Under the pieces are notes generated by a model. That model made no database searches. It saw only the letters and a list, made by a program, of their open reading frames with translations, and was not told the origin of the DNA. Made by a program: the position numbers and the translations under genes. A stretch of 64,000 bases of DNA from Pseudomonadota bacterium (GTDB taxonomy: Bacteria; Pseudomonadota; Alphaproteobacteria; Rhizobiales; Hyphomicrobiaceae): NCBI GenBank assembly GCA_018242215.1, contig JAFECG010000024.1:1-64000 (forward strand), in the 5' to 3' direction. Numbering within the stretch: the stretch's first letter is position 1; each line of letters opens with the position of its first letter. Shown piece by piece: positions 1 to 9,366 of this stretch.

Positions 1-467
1 CCGGCATGAAGGTCTGCTCGGGCGGCATTGTCGGCATGGGCGAAGAACGCCAGGATCGCGTCGATATGCTGGTGACGCTCGCGAACCTCGAAGAACATCC
101 GGAGAGTGTTCCGATCAACATGCTGATTGCCATTCCCGGCACGCCGCTTGAAAACGCGGAGCAGATCGATCCGATCGATTTCGTTCGTACAATAGCGGTC
201 GCACGCATCATGATGCCGAAGTCATTCGTTCGCCTGTCGGCCGGTCGCACGGACATGAGCGATGAGATGCAGGCGCTCTGTTTCTTCGCGGGCGCGAATT
301 CGATCTTCGTCGGCGACACCCTGCTGACCGCCGACAACCCGGGCGAAGACAAGGACGGCAAGCTTTTTGCGAAGCTCGGCCTCTCGGCGCTCGAACTCGA
401 TATCGCCCCTTCTCCGGAGCACGCGCCTGCGGCGTGTGCGGAACACCAGGATGTCAGACAATCATGA
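1..467 (+). CDS. bioB: Biotin synthase BioB, C-terminal part (5' truncated by window edge)
   Basis: The open frame enters from the left edge and ends at a TGA at 465-467. About 154 residues of the C-terminal half are visible. The segment around [10 protein letters not shown], the [12 protein letters not shown] loop and the [13 protein letters not shown] stretch match the second half of the radical-SAM TIM barrel of biotin synthase. BioB inserts sulfur into dethiobiotin. The radical-SAM CxxxCxxC cluster lies outside the window. The 3' end overlaps bioF by 17 bp, so it is the first visible gene of a bioBFDAZ operon. Confidence 0.95.
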   Translation, partial: GMKVCSGGIVGMGEERQDRVDMLVTLANLEEHPESVPINMLIAIPGTPLENAEQIDPIDFVRTIAVARIMMPKSFVRLSAGRTDMSDEMQALCFFAGANSIFVGDTLLTADNPGEDKDGKLFAKLGLSALELDIAPSPEHAPAACAEHQDVRQS

Positions 468-1584
468 GCGTGCGCTCGATGCGCTCTCACGCCGTGGGCG
501 CCTGAGGGCGCTCGAGACGGCGCGCGGGATCGACTTCACCTCGAACGACTATCTCGGTCTTGCGCAATCACGCGAGCTTGCACGGGCGATCGAGGCCGCG
601 ATCGCGCGCGGCGTTCCGGTCGGTGCGGGTGGATCGCGGCTGTTGCGCGGAAATCATCCCGAGCACGAAGCGCTCGAAGCGGAAGCGGCGGCGTTTTTCG
701 GGGGCGAGACGGCGCTTTATTTCGGGGGCGGCTTCATTGCCAATACGGCGATTCTTTCGACGCTGCCGTCGCGCGGCGATCTCATCGTCTATGACGAGCT
801 GATTCACGCCAGCGCCCACGATGGCATGCGCTTATCAAAAGCCGATGCAAAGCCGGCTCGCCATAATGATGCGCAGGCCGTCGACGATGCGATCCGGGAA
901 TGGCGCGCATCCGGCGGCGTCGGTCAGCCTTGGATCGCGATCGAAAGTCTTTACAGCATGGACGGCGACCGTGCACCAATCGGACCGCTTGCCGAGATTG
1001 CCGATCACCACGACGCGATGCTCGTCGTCGATGAAGCACACGCGACGGGCGTCTTCGGTCCCGACGGCCGGGGACTTGCGGCCGAGCTCGAAGGCCGGGA
1101 AAATGTTGTCACGCTGCACACGTGCGGCAAGGCGTTGGGCGCGATGGGTGCGCTGGTGGTTGCGCCGCGCACGATCCGTGATTTTATCATCAATCGCGGG
1201 CGCGCTTTTATCTATGCGACCGCACCATCGCCGCTGATGGCGACAGCGGTGCGCGCGGCACTCGATATTTGCCGTTCCGATCCAGCGAGACGCGCGCGTT
1301 TGCATAATCTCGTTTCGTTTACCGCGCGGGAACTGGCGGCCAAGACACGCTTCGTGCCATCGGGGTCACAGATCCAGCCGCTCATCGTTGGCAGCGATGG
1401 CACAGCGGTGTCGCTTGCGACAACCATGAAAGCCCGAGGCTATGATATCCGCGCAATCCGGCCGCCGACGGTTCCCGAAGGCACGTCGCGATTGCGCCTG
1501 ACGATCACGCTCAATGTCGACGAAGCGCAGATTGCACGGCTCATCGATGACCTCGCCGCGGCTGAAGCGGAGAACGCGGCATGA
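451..1584 (+). CDS. bioF: 8-amino-7-oxononanoate synthase BioF
   Basis: This PLP enzyme condenses pimeloyl-thioester with L-alanine. The visible motifs are NDYLGL near the N-terminus, the [11 protein letters not shown] stretch with the PLP-contacting Asp, and HTCGKALG holding the Schiff-base Lys. The start is placed at ATG 451 (MSDNHERAL). The frame is open 28 codons further upstream, but that stretch is Arg/Ser-rich read-through of bioB in another frame. Length (377 aa) fits the family. It overlaps bioB by 17 bp and bioD by 4 bp (ATGA), so translational coupling is likely. Confidence 0.96.
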   Translation: MSDNHERALDALSRRGRLRALETARGIDFTSNDYLGLAQSRELARAIEAAIARGVPVGAGGSRLLRGNHPEHEALEAEAAAFFGGETALYFGGGFIANTAILSTLPSRGDLIVYDELIHASAHDGMRLSKADAKPARHNDAQAVDDAIREWRASGGVGQPWIAIESLYSMDGDRAPIGPLAEIADHHDAMLVVDEAHATGVFGPDGRGLAAELEGRENVVTLHTCGKALGAMGALVVAPRTIRDFIINRGRAFIYATAPSPLMATAVRAALDICRSDPARRARLHNLVSFTARELAAKTRFVPSGSQIQPLIVGSDGTAVSLATTMKARGYDIRAIRPPTVPEGTSRLRLTITLNVDEAQIARLIDDLAAAEAENAA

Positions 1585-2228
1585 CGATCCGCATCGTCAT
1601 CGCAGGAACGGACACCGATATCGGCAAGACCGTGTTTTCCGCAGCCCTAACGAGCGCGCTTGACGGCTATTACTGGAAACCAGTGCAGGCGGGACTTGCG
1701 GGAGAAACAGATTCCGATGTCGTCGCGCGCCTTGGTGACCTTGCAGCGTCCCGCATCCTGCCGGAAGTCTATCGCCTCAAAACACCGGCGTCTCCGCATT
1801 ATGCCGCCGAGATCGACGGCATGGAAATCGATTTCAGAAAGCTTTCTCCTTTCGGCTTGCCGACGCCTCTCGTGGTGGAAACGGCCGGTGGTCTCATGGT
1901 GCCGCTGACGCGACGCCTCTTGCAGGCCGATCTTCTAGCCCAGTGGCGTCTGCCAGTCATTCTCTGCGCATCGACAAGGCTTGGCACGATCAATCATTCA
2001 CTTCTTTCCATCGAGGCTTTGAAGCGGCGCGCCATCCCGATGCTGGGAATTGCATTCATCGGCGATGCGAACGCCGACAGTGAACGGACGATCACATCGT
2101 TCGGTGGGGTCCGGCACCTCGGGCGGCTGCCCAAACTTGCCGCGCTCGACAGCGAGAGGCTGCAGAAAGCGTTCGCAGAAAATTTCTCGGTGGCAGACGT
2201 GCTCGATATTGGGGCCGTCGGTCCATGA
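1581..2228 (+). CDS. bioD: Dethiobiotin synthetase BioD
   Basis: This is an ATP-dependent carboxylase that closes the ureido ring of dethiobiotin. The N-terminal GTDTDIGKT is the characteristic BioD P-loop, and VVETAGGLMVPL is the conserved substrate/metal region. The 215-aa length is normal for the family. It overlaps both bioF and bioA by 4 bp (ATGA), so it is certainly part of the operon. Confidence 0.96.
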   Translation: MTIRIVIAGTDTDIGKTVFSAALTSALDGYYWKPVQAGLAGETDSDVVARLGDLAASRILPEVYRLKTPASPHYAAEIDGMEIDFRKLSPFGLPTPLVVETAGGLMVPLTRRLLQADLLAQWRLPVILCASTRLGTINHSLLSIEALKRRAIPMLGIAFIGDANADSERTITSFGGVRHLGRLPKLAALDSERLQKAFAENFSVADVLDIGAVGP

Positions 2229-3484
2229 CATCGTCGCCGATCTGGCATCCCTTTACGCAGCATGCGCTCGAGCCATCGATGCGCCGCATTCGGAGCGCGG
2301 AGGGGGCATGGCTTGAAGCGTCCGATGGGCAGCGGATTTTCGACGGCGTGTCATCGTGGTGGGTCATCACGCACGGGCACCGGCATCCGAAGATCGTCGC
2401 GGCGATCGAGAAACAGGCGGCGACACTCGACCAGGTGATTTTTGCGGGCTTCACGCACGAGCCTGCGGAAGAGGTTGCGGCGGGCTTGGTGGAAATTGCG
2501 CCCAAGGGACTGTCGCACGTCTTCTTTTCCGACAGCGGCTCGACGTCGGTGGAGGTCGCGCTGAAGATGGCGCTCGGCTACTGGAAGAACATCGGCATCA
2601 AACGTACGCGTATATTGGCGCTCGAACACGCCTATCATGGCGATACCATCGGCACGATGTCAGCGGGTGCGCGCGGCGTCTTCAATGCAGCCTATGAACC
2701 GCTGCTGTTTGAAGTCGGACGGATTCCCTATCCAAAGCCGCATCATGCGCAACCGACGTTCGATGCTCTTGAAATCGCCTGCCGAAAAGGCGACGTCGCG
2801 GCCTTCATTTGTGAACCGTTGATCCTCGGCGCAGGCGGGATGTTGATCTACGACGCGGAAACGCTGAAAGAGATGCATCGCATCTGCCGCGCACACGATG
2901 TGCTGTTCATCGCCGATGAAGTGATGACGTGTTTCGGGCGAACAGGAACGATCTTCGCCTGCGAGCAGGCAGGTATTGCACCAGACATCATGTGCGTCGC
3001 CAAAGGACTGACAGGGGGCTCGCTGCCGCTAGCCGTGACGCTCTGCACCGCGCCGATCTACGATGCGCATCTTTCGAAGGATCGGACGCGAACGTTCTTT
3101 CATTCGAGTTCGTACACGGCCAATCCGATCGCGTGTGCCGCGGCCGCGGCCAATCTCGAAATCTGGCGGACAGAGCCCGTGATCGAGCGCATCGTCGCAC
3201 TTTCGCAGAACCAGGCGCTGTGCCTCAACGATTTGCAGCCCGACCCGCGGTTTTCTAACCTTCGTCAGTTAGGTACGATAGCCGCGTTTGAATTGTCGAC
3301 TGTTGCGCCGGGCTATCTCGCCGATGTCGCATTGGTGCTGCGGGCGCGCCTCTTGGAGCGCGGCGTGCTGCTGCGTCCGCTCGGCTCTACGGTTTATATC
3401 ATGCCGCCTTACTGCACGACCAAACATGAGCTTCGATCTGTCTACCGCGCTATCAGCGACGCCGTCGATGAGGTGCTGACATGA
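2225..3484 (+). CDS. bioA: Adenosylmethionine-8-amino-7-oxononanoate aminotransferase BioA
   Basis: This class-III PLP aminotransferase converts 8-amino-7-oxononanoate to 7,8-diaminononanoate. It starts with the family's WHPFTQ signature and has the SSWW substrate-pocket residues. FIADEVMTCFGRTG carries the PLP Asp, and CVAKGLTGG holds the PLP Lys. The 419-aa length is typical. ATGA overlaps on both sides tie it to bioD and bioZ. The usual amino donor is SAM; this was not checked residue by residue. Confidence 0.96.
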   Translation: MTSSPIWHPFTQHALEPSMRRIRSAEGAWLEASDGQRIFDGVSSWWVITHGHRHPKIVAAIEKQAATLDQVIFAGFTHEPAEEVAAGLVEIAPKGLSHVFFSDSGSTSVEVALKMALGYWKNIGIKRTRILALEHAYHGDTIGTMSAGARGVFNAAYEPLLFEVGRIPYPKPHHAQPTFDALEIACRKGDVAAFICEPLILGAGGMLIYDAETLKEMHRICRAHDVLFIADEVMTCFGRTGTIFACEQAGIAPDIMCVAKGLTGGSLPLAVTLCTAPIYDAHLSKDRTRTFFHSSSYTANPIACAAAAANLEIWRTEPVIERIVALSQNQALCLNDLQPDPRFSNLRQLGTIAAFELSTVAPGYLADVALVLRARLLERGVLLRPLGSTVYIMPPYCTTKHELRSVYRAISDAVDEVLT

Positions 3485-4461
3485 CGGGCGTTGCCATCAT
3501 CGGACAAGGGCACTACGCGCCGGCGCGCATCGTTCCGAATAGCGAAATAGAGGTCCGTCTTGGACTTGAAGCGGGATGGATCAAGCGTCGAACCGGCATC
3601 GACGCGCGCCGTTATGCTGCCGATGGCGAAGCACTTTCCGATATCGCCGTGAAAGCGGGCGAGATGGCATTGGCGCGCTCGGGTTTCAAGCGCGACGATG
3701 TCGGTTTGCTGCTGCTCGCGACGTCGACACCGGATCACCTCTTGCCGCCGACAGCGCCGCTCGTCGCGCATCGGCTCGGACTGCAAAACACGGGTGGAAT
3801 CGACATGGCTGGCGCCTGCGCAGGATTTCTCTATGCGCTGACGCTGGCGGATAGTTTCGTTCGCACGCACGACATGCCCGTGCTGGTCATTGCGGCGAAC
3901 ATCCTATCACGGCGCATCAACGAGAGCGATCGGGCGAGCAGCGTTCTATTTGCCGATGCCGCCGGCGCCGTGCTGCTGGCGCCGACCGCGCGAGATGACG
4001 CAGGCATTCTCGGCGCGCACCTCGCCGCCAGAGGTCAGAGCTACGATCTGATCACGATTCCGGGGGGTGGCAGTCGCAGGCCGTTTTCGCAAATTCGCGA
4101 TCCCCACGAGGTCCTAATGGTGATGAACGACGGCAAGGCGGTCTATGCCGGCGCTGTCGGGATCATGACGGAGAGCGCCGAAAAGGCCTTGGCGAAGGCA
4201 GGCGTGGGTGCGGCCGACGTCGATCATTTCATTCCGCATCAGGCCAATGCGCGGATGATGAGCACCATTGCGCACCAGCTCGATATTCCTGCCGAACGGC
4301 TGCGATCGACGATAGCCGATTTCGGAAACAGCTCGGCCGCGACTATTCCGTTCACGCTGTCGGCGACCGCGGAAGAGGGGCCTTATAAGCCCGGAGACAT
4401 CGTCCTAATGGCAGCGGCGGGCGCCGGCTTGATTGGCGGCGCCGCCGTGTTTCGGTGGTAG
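3481..4461 (+). CDS. bioZ: BioZ-type beta-ketoacyl-ACP synthase III (FabH paralogue)
   Basis: This is a KAS III fold protein of 326 aa. The catalytic triad is readable as Cys113 (in DMAGACAGF), His253 (IPHQAN) and Asn283 (DFGNSSAATIP). It is the fifth gene of the biotin operon, with an ATGA overlap with bioA. In Agrobacterium and relatives, BioZ in this position makes a pimeloyl-ACP precursor from glutaryl-CoA and malonyl-ACP, replacing BioC/BioH. That role is inferred here from operon position. A housekeeping FabH is the alternative, but it would not be expected inside bioBFDA. Confidence 0.88.
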   Translation: MTGVAIIGQGHYAPARIVPNSEIEVRLGLEAGWIKRRTGIDARRYAADGEALSDIAVKAGEMALARSGFKRDDVGLLLLATSTPDHLLPPTAPLVAHRLGLQNTGGIDMAGACAGFLYALTLADSFVRTHDMPVLVIAANILSRRINESDRASSVLFADAAGAVLLAPTARDDAGILGAHLAARGQSYDLITIPGGGSRRPFSQIRDPHEVLMVMNDGKAVYAGAVGIMTESAEKALAKAGVGAADVDHFIPHQANARMMSTIAHQLDIPAERLRSTIADFGNSSAATIPFTLSATAEEGPYKPGDIVLMAAAGAGLIGGAAVFRW

Positions 4462-4474
4462 CAGAAGCGGAACG

Positions 4475-5053
4475 TTACTGGCGGATGCCTTCGATGTTGA
4501 GGATCAGCTCGACGTCCTTTGTCGCCGGCCCGAGATTCCGCATGATACCGAAATCGGCAAGCGTGATCTTCGTCGTACCCGTGAAACCGTCGCGATAGCC
4601 GCCCCACGGGTCCTTGCCGCCGCCGACGTGATCGGCATCGATCACAATGTCTTTCGTGACGCCGTGCAGCGTCAGCTTACCGGTGACCGTTGCCTTGTTC
4701 GGTCCCGTCGATTTGACGCTCGTGCTTTCGAACGTGGCGGTCGGAAACATGTCGGTGTCGAGAAGGTCTGCTCCGCGCAGATGCTTATCCCGGAGCGCGA
4801 GATTTGTGTCGACGCTGGTGGTGTCGATATCGACTTTCACTTTCGACGCATCGGGATTCTTGTCGTCGAAGGAAAACGTGCCGGAAAATTTATCGAAGCG
4901 GCCGATGATCCAGCTGAAGCCGAGATGGTTGACCTTGAAGGTGATCGACGCATGGGCGTTTTCGGTGTCGATCTTGTAGTCGGCCGCGATCGCCGGTGCC
5001 GACAGACTAACTGCCGACATCGAAATGAGCATCGCGAAAAGCTTGGACTTCAT
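4475..5053 (-). CDS. YceI family periplasmic lipid-binding-like protein
   Basis: The start at 5053 overlaps the stop of the upstream cytochrome gene (ATGA). An AAGGAAAA ribosome-binding site lies just upstream on the minus strand. Residues 1-24 form a Sec signal peptide ending APAIAA. The mature part has the YceI lipocalin-like beta-barrel pattern (YKIDTENAHASITFKVNHLG and ASKVKVDIDTTSVDT). YceI homologues bind isoprenoid-like lipids, and their function is otherwise poorly defined. Pairing with cytochrome b561 is a recurrent arrangement in proteobacteria. The gene converges on bioZ with only 13 bp between stops. Confidence 0.9.
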   Translation of the reverse strand: MKSKLFAMLISMSAVSLSAPAIAADYKIDTENAHASITFKVNHLGFSWIIGRFDKFSGTFSFDDKNPDASKVKVDIDTTSVDTNLALRDKHLRGADLLDTDMFPTATFESTSVKSTGPNKATVTGKLTLHGVTKDIVIDADHVGGGKDPWGGYRDGFTGTTKITLADFGIMRNLGPATKDVELILNIEGIRQ

Positions 5054-5631
5054 CGGTGATTTTCCTTTTCTGAGACGGGAGGCGAATTCAGTGGTCCAGA
5101 CCACATCCGCGTCATGACCGCGCTTTTATCGATGAAGTGGTGCTTCAAAGCGGCAAGCGCGTGAATGATCGCGAGGCCGATGATCGCGTAAGCCAGGATG
5201 CGGTGGACGTTGCCGGCAGGCGTTTCGAGCCCTGGCATCTTGATCAGCGCGGGCACATCGAACCAGTCAAAGATGCTGATCGGATCGCCGTCCGGCGTGG
5301 AGATGAGATAGCCACTGATCATCAACGCGAGGAGAAGAACGTAAAATCCCCAATGGACGATGTAGGACGCTTTCTGTTCGAAGGGTGAAAGATCAGCGTC
5401 GGAAGGTTTGGGATTGATTGCGCGCCAAGCCCAGCGCAGAAGCAGCGCAAACAGTAGAATCATTCCGACGCTGCGGTGAATATCCGGCGCTGAATTATAG
5501 TAGGGACTATAATAATCGAGCCTGACCATCCACACGCCGAGGATGAACATTGCGACGATCGCCACGGCCATCAGCCAGTGGAAGAGGCGTGAAATGATCC
5601 CGTAACCCTCTGATGTATCTCGAATGTGCAT
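5050..5631 (-). CDS. Cytochrome b561 family membrane protein
   Basis: This is a 193-aa four-helix membrane protein. Histidines suited to haem b ligation lie in RLFHW near residue 17, PDIHRS near 51, the YIVHW segment, and the C-terminal HALAALKHH region. The family shuttles electrons between the quinone pool and periplasmic partners. It is translationally coupled to the downstream YceI gene, which suggests a shared envelope redox or quinone-related role. No specific electron partner can be named from the window. Confidence 0.9.
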   Translation of the reverse strand: MHIRDTSEGYGIISRLFHWLMAVAIVAMFILGVWMVRLDYYSPYYNSAPDIHRSVGMILLFALLLRWAWRAINPKPSDADLSPFEQKASYIVHWGFYVLLLALMISGYLISTPDGDPISIFDWFDVPALIKMPGLETPAGNVHRILAYAIIGLAIIHALAALKHHFIDKSAVMTRMWSGPLNSPPVSEKENHR

Positions 5632-5741
5632 TGCAATCCGGTCGAGCGCATGACACGCGACATCGCTGCCCCGCGGGACAGATGCAAGCGGAACGCCGCC
5701 CTTTCAAGAGGGCACAGAAAAGTAACCGTCCTGGGAAAGCG

Positions 5742-6647
5742 TCAGTGGCTGTTCAGCGCATCTGCCGACGATGCGGCAACCATGTTGACATCGACGCCCA
5801 CGGTGACCGTGTGTTCGCCGCCTCCACGTAAAACCCCGCTGATTGGGCTGACATCATCGTAGTCGCGGCCGAATGCGACCGTGACGTGCTCGTCGCCAAC
5901 AATGATGCCATTCGTCGGATCTAGATCGACCCAGCCGGCTTCCGGCGCCCATACTGAGATCCATGCGTGCGATGCGTCGGCACCTTGAAGCTTCGGACGG
6001 CCGATCGGCGGATGTGTGTGCAGATAGCCACTGACGTAGCGTGCCGGAATTCGAAGTGCACGGAAGCACGCCAGCGCCAGATGGGCGAAATCCTGGCAGA
6101 CGCCGCGGCGCATCGCGAACACTTGTGTGACAGGCGTCGAAACGTCCGTCGCGTGCGGATCGAAGCTGAAATCGTTATAGATCCGCATGACGAGATCCAT
6201 CGCGCCGTCGAGGACGGGCCTCGCAGGGGCGAACGACAGCGCGGCATAGTCAGCGATCTCCAACGTCGGTGTCGTCAAGCGCGAGGCACAGCGAAAGAGC
6301 GAAATCTGCACGTCACGCTCGTTCTCTGGTCTAAGCAAACGGCGATCCAGCGCGTCCCAGGGCGTCGTCGCTTGGAGATCCACTACCGGCGGAGACCATT
6401 TCTCGACCGTGCTTCGGGCGAGCAGAGCGAGTTCCTTATGCGGCGACTCGATATCAAGGATAACGTCGATGTTCCCGAACGAGTCGATCCCGTCCTGACG
6501 GGATGCGGGGGCGGGCTCGACGAGCAGACTGTGGTGACGGATGACCTGCCCCGGCAGTGCGCGCGGAGACATATGGACCAAATGCAACGACTGCACGACC
6601 GTCGAGCGGTAGTGGTAATGTGTCCGATGAGCAATATCGAAGATCAT
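5742..6647 (-). CDS. Transglutaminase-like cysteine peptidase family protein
   Basis: This 301-aa protein has an N-terminal beta-rich domain (about residues 1-90) followed by a transglutaminase-like core. The catalytic triad is readable: Cys in RRGVCQDFAHLAL, His in DASHAWISVW, and Asp in WVDLDPTNG. No signal peptide or membrane segment is seen, so it is probably cytoplasmic. It overlaps the upstream ATP-grasp/alpha-E gene by an ATGA. Together with the next two genes it forms the conserved transglutaminase / ATP-grasp / alpha-E cluster. Its substrate is unknown. Confidence 0.88.
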   Translation of the reverse strand: MIFDIAHRTHYHYRSTVVQSLHLVHMSPRALPGQVIRHHSLLVEPAPASRQDGIDSFGNIDVILDIESPHKELALLARSTVEKWSPPVVDLQATTPWDALDRRLLRPENERDVQISLFRCASRLTTPTLEIADYAALSFAPARPVLDGAMDLVMRIYNDFSFDPHATDVSTPVTQVFAMRRGVCQDFAHLALACFRALRIPARYVSGYLHTHPPIGRPKLQGADASHAWISVWAPEAGWVDLDPTNGIIVGDEHVTVAFGRDYDDVSPISGVLRGGGEHTVTVGVDVNMVAASSADALNSH

Positions 6648-9214
6648 GGTAACGGCCCGACCCTCGTGTGCGCGCGATGGGGTGCCTCGTCCATGACATT
6701 GAAATAGTGACGCGAGATTTCGTTCGACAGTTCCGGCAGCATGTCGAGCTGATCCATTAGCAGCCGTTCCAGCATTGCGCCGTTCTCTTCGCGCGCCATC
6801 GCCTCGATGTCCGCCAAGCGAATCGAGGTCAGAAGCGCCAGGATGAGACGTCGATCTTCCGGAAGTGCAGATCCCTGATGAGAATCGGGAAGGCTTTCGA
6901 GGTGACGTGCAATCGCCGAAAGCTGGAAGGCCAGACTGCGGGGATTTGTTTCGTCGAGCAGCAGCAGATCCAGTACCAGCGGCAGCATCGGATCGAGACG
7001 ATAACGAGATCGATAGGTGATGAAGCTGTCGGCGAGTTCGAGAAGCAGAAGCAGGCTGCTCGACGTCTCCTCGGGATCCGGCGAAACAGGAATAAAGAGC
7101 GTCAGGACTGCTTCGGCGAGATTCTGCGCGCGTTCGATGCGGCGCCCCATATCGAGGAAGGACCAGCCGTAATTGCGTGTCATATTTTCATGCATGAAGC
7201 CATTGAATGCCGCTAGCGTCGCCAGTCCTTCATCAAGGATGTCGAGGACCTCGACGGGACGGGCGGAGTTCAACGTCTGCCGCCACGTCTCGCCGGAACG
7301 GAACTTGCTCAGCGTCTGCCAAGCTTCGAGCGAGAGGCGATCGCGCGCGAGATGGGCGACCCGATAGAGGCCGTCGAGGGTGCGTTCGAGCGTGCGCGAG
7401 CCGAGGCCGCTCGCGATAAGACGTGCACAAAGCCGTTCGATCTCTTCGTCCGGCGGCGTTTTTCGGGATCCGGTGACGGCGCTTAGATCCTTGCCGAGAA
7501 GCACTTCGAGGCACTTGCGCGCCGCGCGGCGGCCGGTGTCGGGACCGCTATCTTCCTCGACCCGGCGCAACGCTCCTCGCAGCACGCGCATCGTCCAATC
7601 GGCACGCTCGCAGTAGCGGCCGAGCCAGAACAGATCGTCTGCAACCCGGCTTTGAATCACGCGTTGCGATCTGTCGACACGCGCCGCCGCAAACGTCGGG
7701 CGCCACAGGCTGATGTGAGGCGCCTGCTCACCTTCACCGAGAACCCAGACGTCGCGCGTCTGACCGTCAGGCGCGCTGAGGGCGACCGCACGCTTCGGAT
7801 CGATGCTCATTGCCAAACCGCCTAGCATGACCTGGTAACCCGATTCCGTCCGCGAGACATAAAAGCGAACTGCGAACGGCTTTGGGACAAGACCATCGGC
7901 GCGGAGAACCGGAGCCGAGCTGAAGCCGATTTTCTCTTCTGCGACGAGGGTCGCGCCGTGGAGCGCGACTTCGCGCTTCATCTTTTCGCGTTCGGGCGTC
8001 GAAAGAGCGCGCGCTTCCCAACCGAGCGCGGCTTGGCCCGGACGGCCGGTGCCCTCCTGTGCTTTTCGGATCGTGAAATGGTCCGGATTGGCGAAGAGCT
8101 CGTGTCGCGCCTCCGGAGATCCGAGCCAAAGGCGCGGAGCATCCACGAGTTCAAGATCTTCATCGAGAATGTGATGGGCGAGCCCCGGCAGGTAAGGACC
8201 GAGACCGCGATTTTGGGCGAGCGCCGTTCCTATGGCGTTCGCAATGACATGGGGCGAGCGGCGGCACACGCGGAGGAGGCCCGGGGGACCGACGAGTCCG
8301 GTCGGATCAAGTTCCAATGGGTCACACGATCGGCCTTCGACGCAGCGAATGATCAGGTCGATCTCTCTGAGGCCTTCGAGCGTCTTGAGATAAACCTGCC
8401 CGTTCCGCGTCTTCAGATCATGGCCTTCGACGAGCAGATAGCCAAGATAACGTGCGAGATAGGCATGCGAAAAATAGTCTTCGTGATGCGGCCCGGGCGT
8501 CAGCAACGCGATGCGCGCATTCTCGCGCCCACTGTGGAGCGTCAACGTCGTTTGCAGTTCCTGAAAATAGGGGGCGAGGCGGCGCGCATTGCAGTCGTTG
8601 AAGATATCACCGGAAACGTGCGTGTGGACGACACGATTGGCCAGCGTGAAGCCGATCCCGGCCAGAGTTTCGGTGTGATTGTCGATCACGCGCCATTTGC
8701 CGTCGTCACCGCGTGCGAGATCGGCGGCGTAAAATCTCAGACCGCCAGCTCTCGGCAAAATGCCGTTGCAGGGAAGGAGATAAGCCGGATCGGAAAATAC
8801 CAGCTCTGACGGGATCAATCCCTCGCGCAACAATCTCTGCTCGCCGTAGAGATCGTTCAAAAGTGAATCGAAGAGGCGCGCGCGCTGCATGAGCGCGCGC
8901 TCCAGCCAGCGCCATTCGTCGGCGGAAATCACGATTGGCAGGAGATCAAGCGACCAGCGCTGTGCGGAGGTGTGGGGATCAGCGAATATATCGTAAGCGA
9001 TGCCTGTTTCGCGGACGCGGCGCGCGAGCCGCGCTGTACGAAGCTCGCGCTCCGCCCCGGACAATCCTTGCAAGCCATCGAGGAGCAAACGCCAATGGTC
9101 GCGAAGCCCGCCGCCACCGTCGAGGAGCTCATCAAATCCAGAGATCTCCCGGCGCCGGTAGGTGCTCAAGAGGTCGGACGATGGTGCTTCATTCCTTGCC
9201 GCTGCTGTCGTCAT
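6644..9214 (-). CDS. Fused circularly permuted ATP-grasp (type 2) and alpha-E domain protein
   Basis: This is a protein of about 856 aa. Residues about 60-500 match the circularly permuted ATP-grasp family (DUF404/DUF407 type), with HTETLAGIGFTLANR, LLTPGPHHEDYF and VEGHDLK stretches. From about residue 540 an all-helical alpha-E domain (DUF403 type) begins with DDLFWLGRYCERADW. In many bacteria the two domains are separate genes; here they are one chain. ATP-grasp enzymes form amide or peptide bonds, and alpha-E is thought to assist. ATG 9214 is preferred over an in-frame TTG at 9250. It is coupled to the transglutaminase gene by ATGA. Confidence 0.85.
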   Translation of the reverse strand: MTTAAARNEAPSSDLLSTYRRREISGFDELLDGGGGLRDHWRLLLDGLQGLSGAERELRTARLARRVRETGIAYDIFADPHTSAQRWSLDLLPIVISADEWRWLERALMQRARLFDSLLNDLYGEQRLLREGLIPSELVFSDPAYLLPCNGILPRAGGLRFYAADLARGDDGKWRVIDNHTETLAGIGFTLANRVVHTHVSGDIFNDCNARRLAPYFQELQTTLTLHSGRENARIALLTPGPHHEDYFSHAYLARYLGYLLVEGHDLKTRNGQVYLKTLEGLREIDLIIRCVEGRSCDPLELDPTGLVGPPGLLRVCRRSPHVIANAIGTALAQNRGLGPYLPGLAHHILDEDLELVDAPRLWLGSPEARHELFANPDHFTIRKAQEGTGRPGQAALGWEARALSTPEREKMKREVALHGATLVAEEKIGFSSAPVLRADGLVPKPFAVRFYVSRTESGYQVMLGGLAMSIDPKRAVALSAPDGQTRDVWVLGEGEQAPHISLWRPTFAAARVDRSQRVIQSRVADDLFWLGRYCERADWTMRVLRGALRRVEEDSGPDTGRRAARKCLEVLLGKDLSAVTGSRKTPPDEEIERLCARLIASGLGSRTLERTLDGLYRVAHLARDRLSLEAWQTLSKFRSGETWRQTLNSARPVEVLDILDEGLATLAAFNGFMHENMTRNYGWSFLDMGRRIERAQNLAEAVLTLFIPVSPDPEETSSSLLLLLELADSFITYRSRYRLDPMLPLVLDLLLLDETNPRSLAFQLSAIARHLESLPDSHQGSALPEDRRLILALLTSIRLADIEAMAREENGAMLERLLMDQLDMLPELSNEISRHYFNVMDEAPHRAHTRVGPLP

Positions 9215-9366
9215 TTCGACTGATCCACGCCGCGACGGCCCCCAAATCAAGCGATTAAACGACGCACACTATCATGCGGTGAGTCGCCATCCGCAAGCGA
9301 GCGCGGACTGCAAAGCGGGGGAATGGCTGCGAAAACTCGCGGGACTGTCACTTCAGCTTGGCACTT

